The translations under genes and the position numbers were made by a program. Shown here piece by piece: positions 63,750 to 64,000 of a stretch of 64,000 nucleotides of DNA. The stretch's first letter is position 1; every line of letters starts with the position of its first letter. This DNA is from Blastobasis lacticolella (lineage: Eukaryota > Arthropoda > Insecta > Lepidoptera > Blastobasidae), in NCBI GenBank assembly GCA_905147135.1, contig LR990041.1, positions 16,553,907 to 16,617,906 on the forward strand. Reading direction: 5' to 3'. The notes under the pieces are model-generated. The model saw nothing but the letters and a program-made list of their open reading frames with translations, did no database searches and was not told where the DNA came from.

Positions 63750-64000
63750 TCCTTACCCCGACTGGCACGTGGCACAACAGTCGGGGGCCTTCTGTCGCGT
63801 CATCCCGCTAGACAGCAGGTAGGGCAACCTGTGCCACCCACGTGTTTGTGCCGTGCGTGGAGACCCGTACGGGGGGATGAAGGGATCCTGGAGGCTGAGC
63901 GTTGGGTGGGCCGGTTGGTTATAGTGCCTGCCCAAACGCAACACTCCTCTTCGGCCTGGATTTCTCCTCAAACGGGCGGTTGTAGGTTAGCCACCTATGA
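63750..64000 (+). mobile_element. 5' end of a second LOA element, cut by the window edge
   Basis: From TCCTTACCCCGACTGGCACG onward it matches 3066-3316 with only scattered substitutions and a small indel near 63916. It is in the same orientation as the first copy and continues out of the window. Confidence 0.85.

Overview
This window is eukaryotic and almost certainly from a moth or butterfly. It contains short spliced exons of conserved animal genes, together with the dense and strongly nested transposon load typical of Lepidoptera: LOA, CR1, RTE, R1 and Jockey LINEs, tRNA-derived SINEs, Helitron-like inserts, hAT and PIF/Harbinger elements, and a pogo-type element. One LINE ORF1 carries a domain resembling baculovirus FP25K, which is characteristic of lepidopteran LINEs. 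No prokaryotic or organellar features were seen.

Host genes. (1) The 5' end of a WBP4-like splicing-factor gene lies on the minus strand (10075 to 8970). Its start codon appears to be split by an 83-nt intron, and its next intron runs off the left edge and holds two LINEs. (2) A complete me31B/DDX6 DEAD-box RNA helicase gene lies on the plus strand (24432-33995), with seven coding exons totalling 440 residues. Its introns hold Helitron-like, hAT-like and foldback elements. (3) A decaying THAP plus ZAD gene lies on the plus strand (57190-59064), with a lesion in each of its three recognisable exons.

Layout. 1-2830: CR1-group LINE, open at the left edge. 3066-8764: apparently full-length LOA LINE (ORF1 with DUF4780-like domain; ORF2 with endonuclease, RT, RNase H and zinc knuckle) flanked by a 12-bp target duplication. 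8970-10075: WBP4 exons. 10.5-23.4 kb: gene-poor repeats (SINE, RTE fragment, several TIR elements, a 1.08-kb palindrome, a hAT element with 8-bp duplication, minisatellite). 24.4-34.0 kb: me31B. 36.4-41.7 kb: foldback element split by a pogo-like transposon whose transposase has lost its C-terminal PHD finger to a frameshift. 42.8-52.3 kb: PIF/Harbinger element with both a spliced DDE transposase and an opposing Myb/SANT-like gene, itself invaded by SINEs, an R1 fragment and a hAT-like element. 52.6-53.7 kb: another copy of the same hAT-like family. 54.1-54.9 kb: Jockey 3' fragment. 57.2-59.1 kb: THAP-ZAD remnant. 60.1-63.45 kb: LINE with PHD/FP-like ORF1 and an interrupted ORF2. 63.75 kb to the end: 5' end of a second LOA copy.

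The main themes are nested transposition that can be read base by base from target-site duplications (CTATACAACTCG, TA, GTTTTTAT, CTATCTAC, CTATACAT, AACCTAGG), and a small non-autonomous hAT-like family rich in GGATATCCGG/ATCCGGTATCC motifs that has landed at least four times in 27 kb. All exon boundaries, motifs and duplications were read by eye; no alignment or database search was run.
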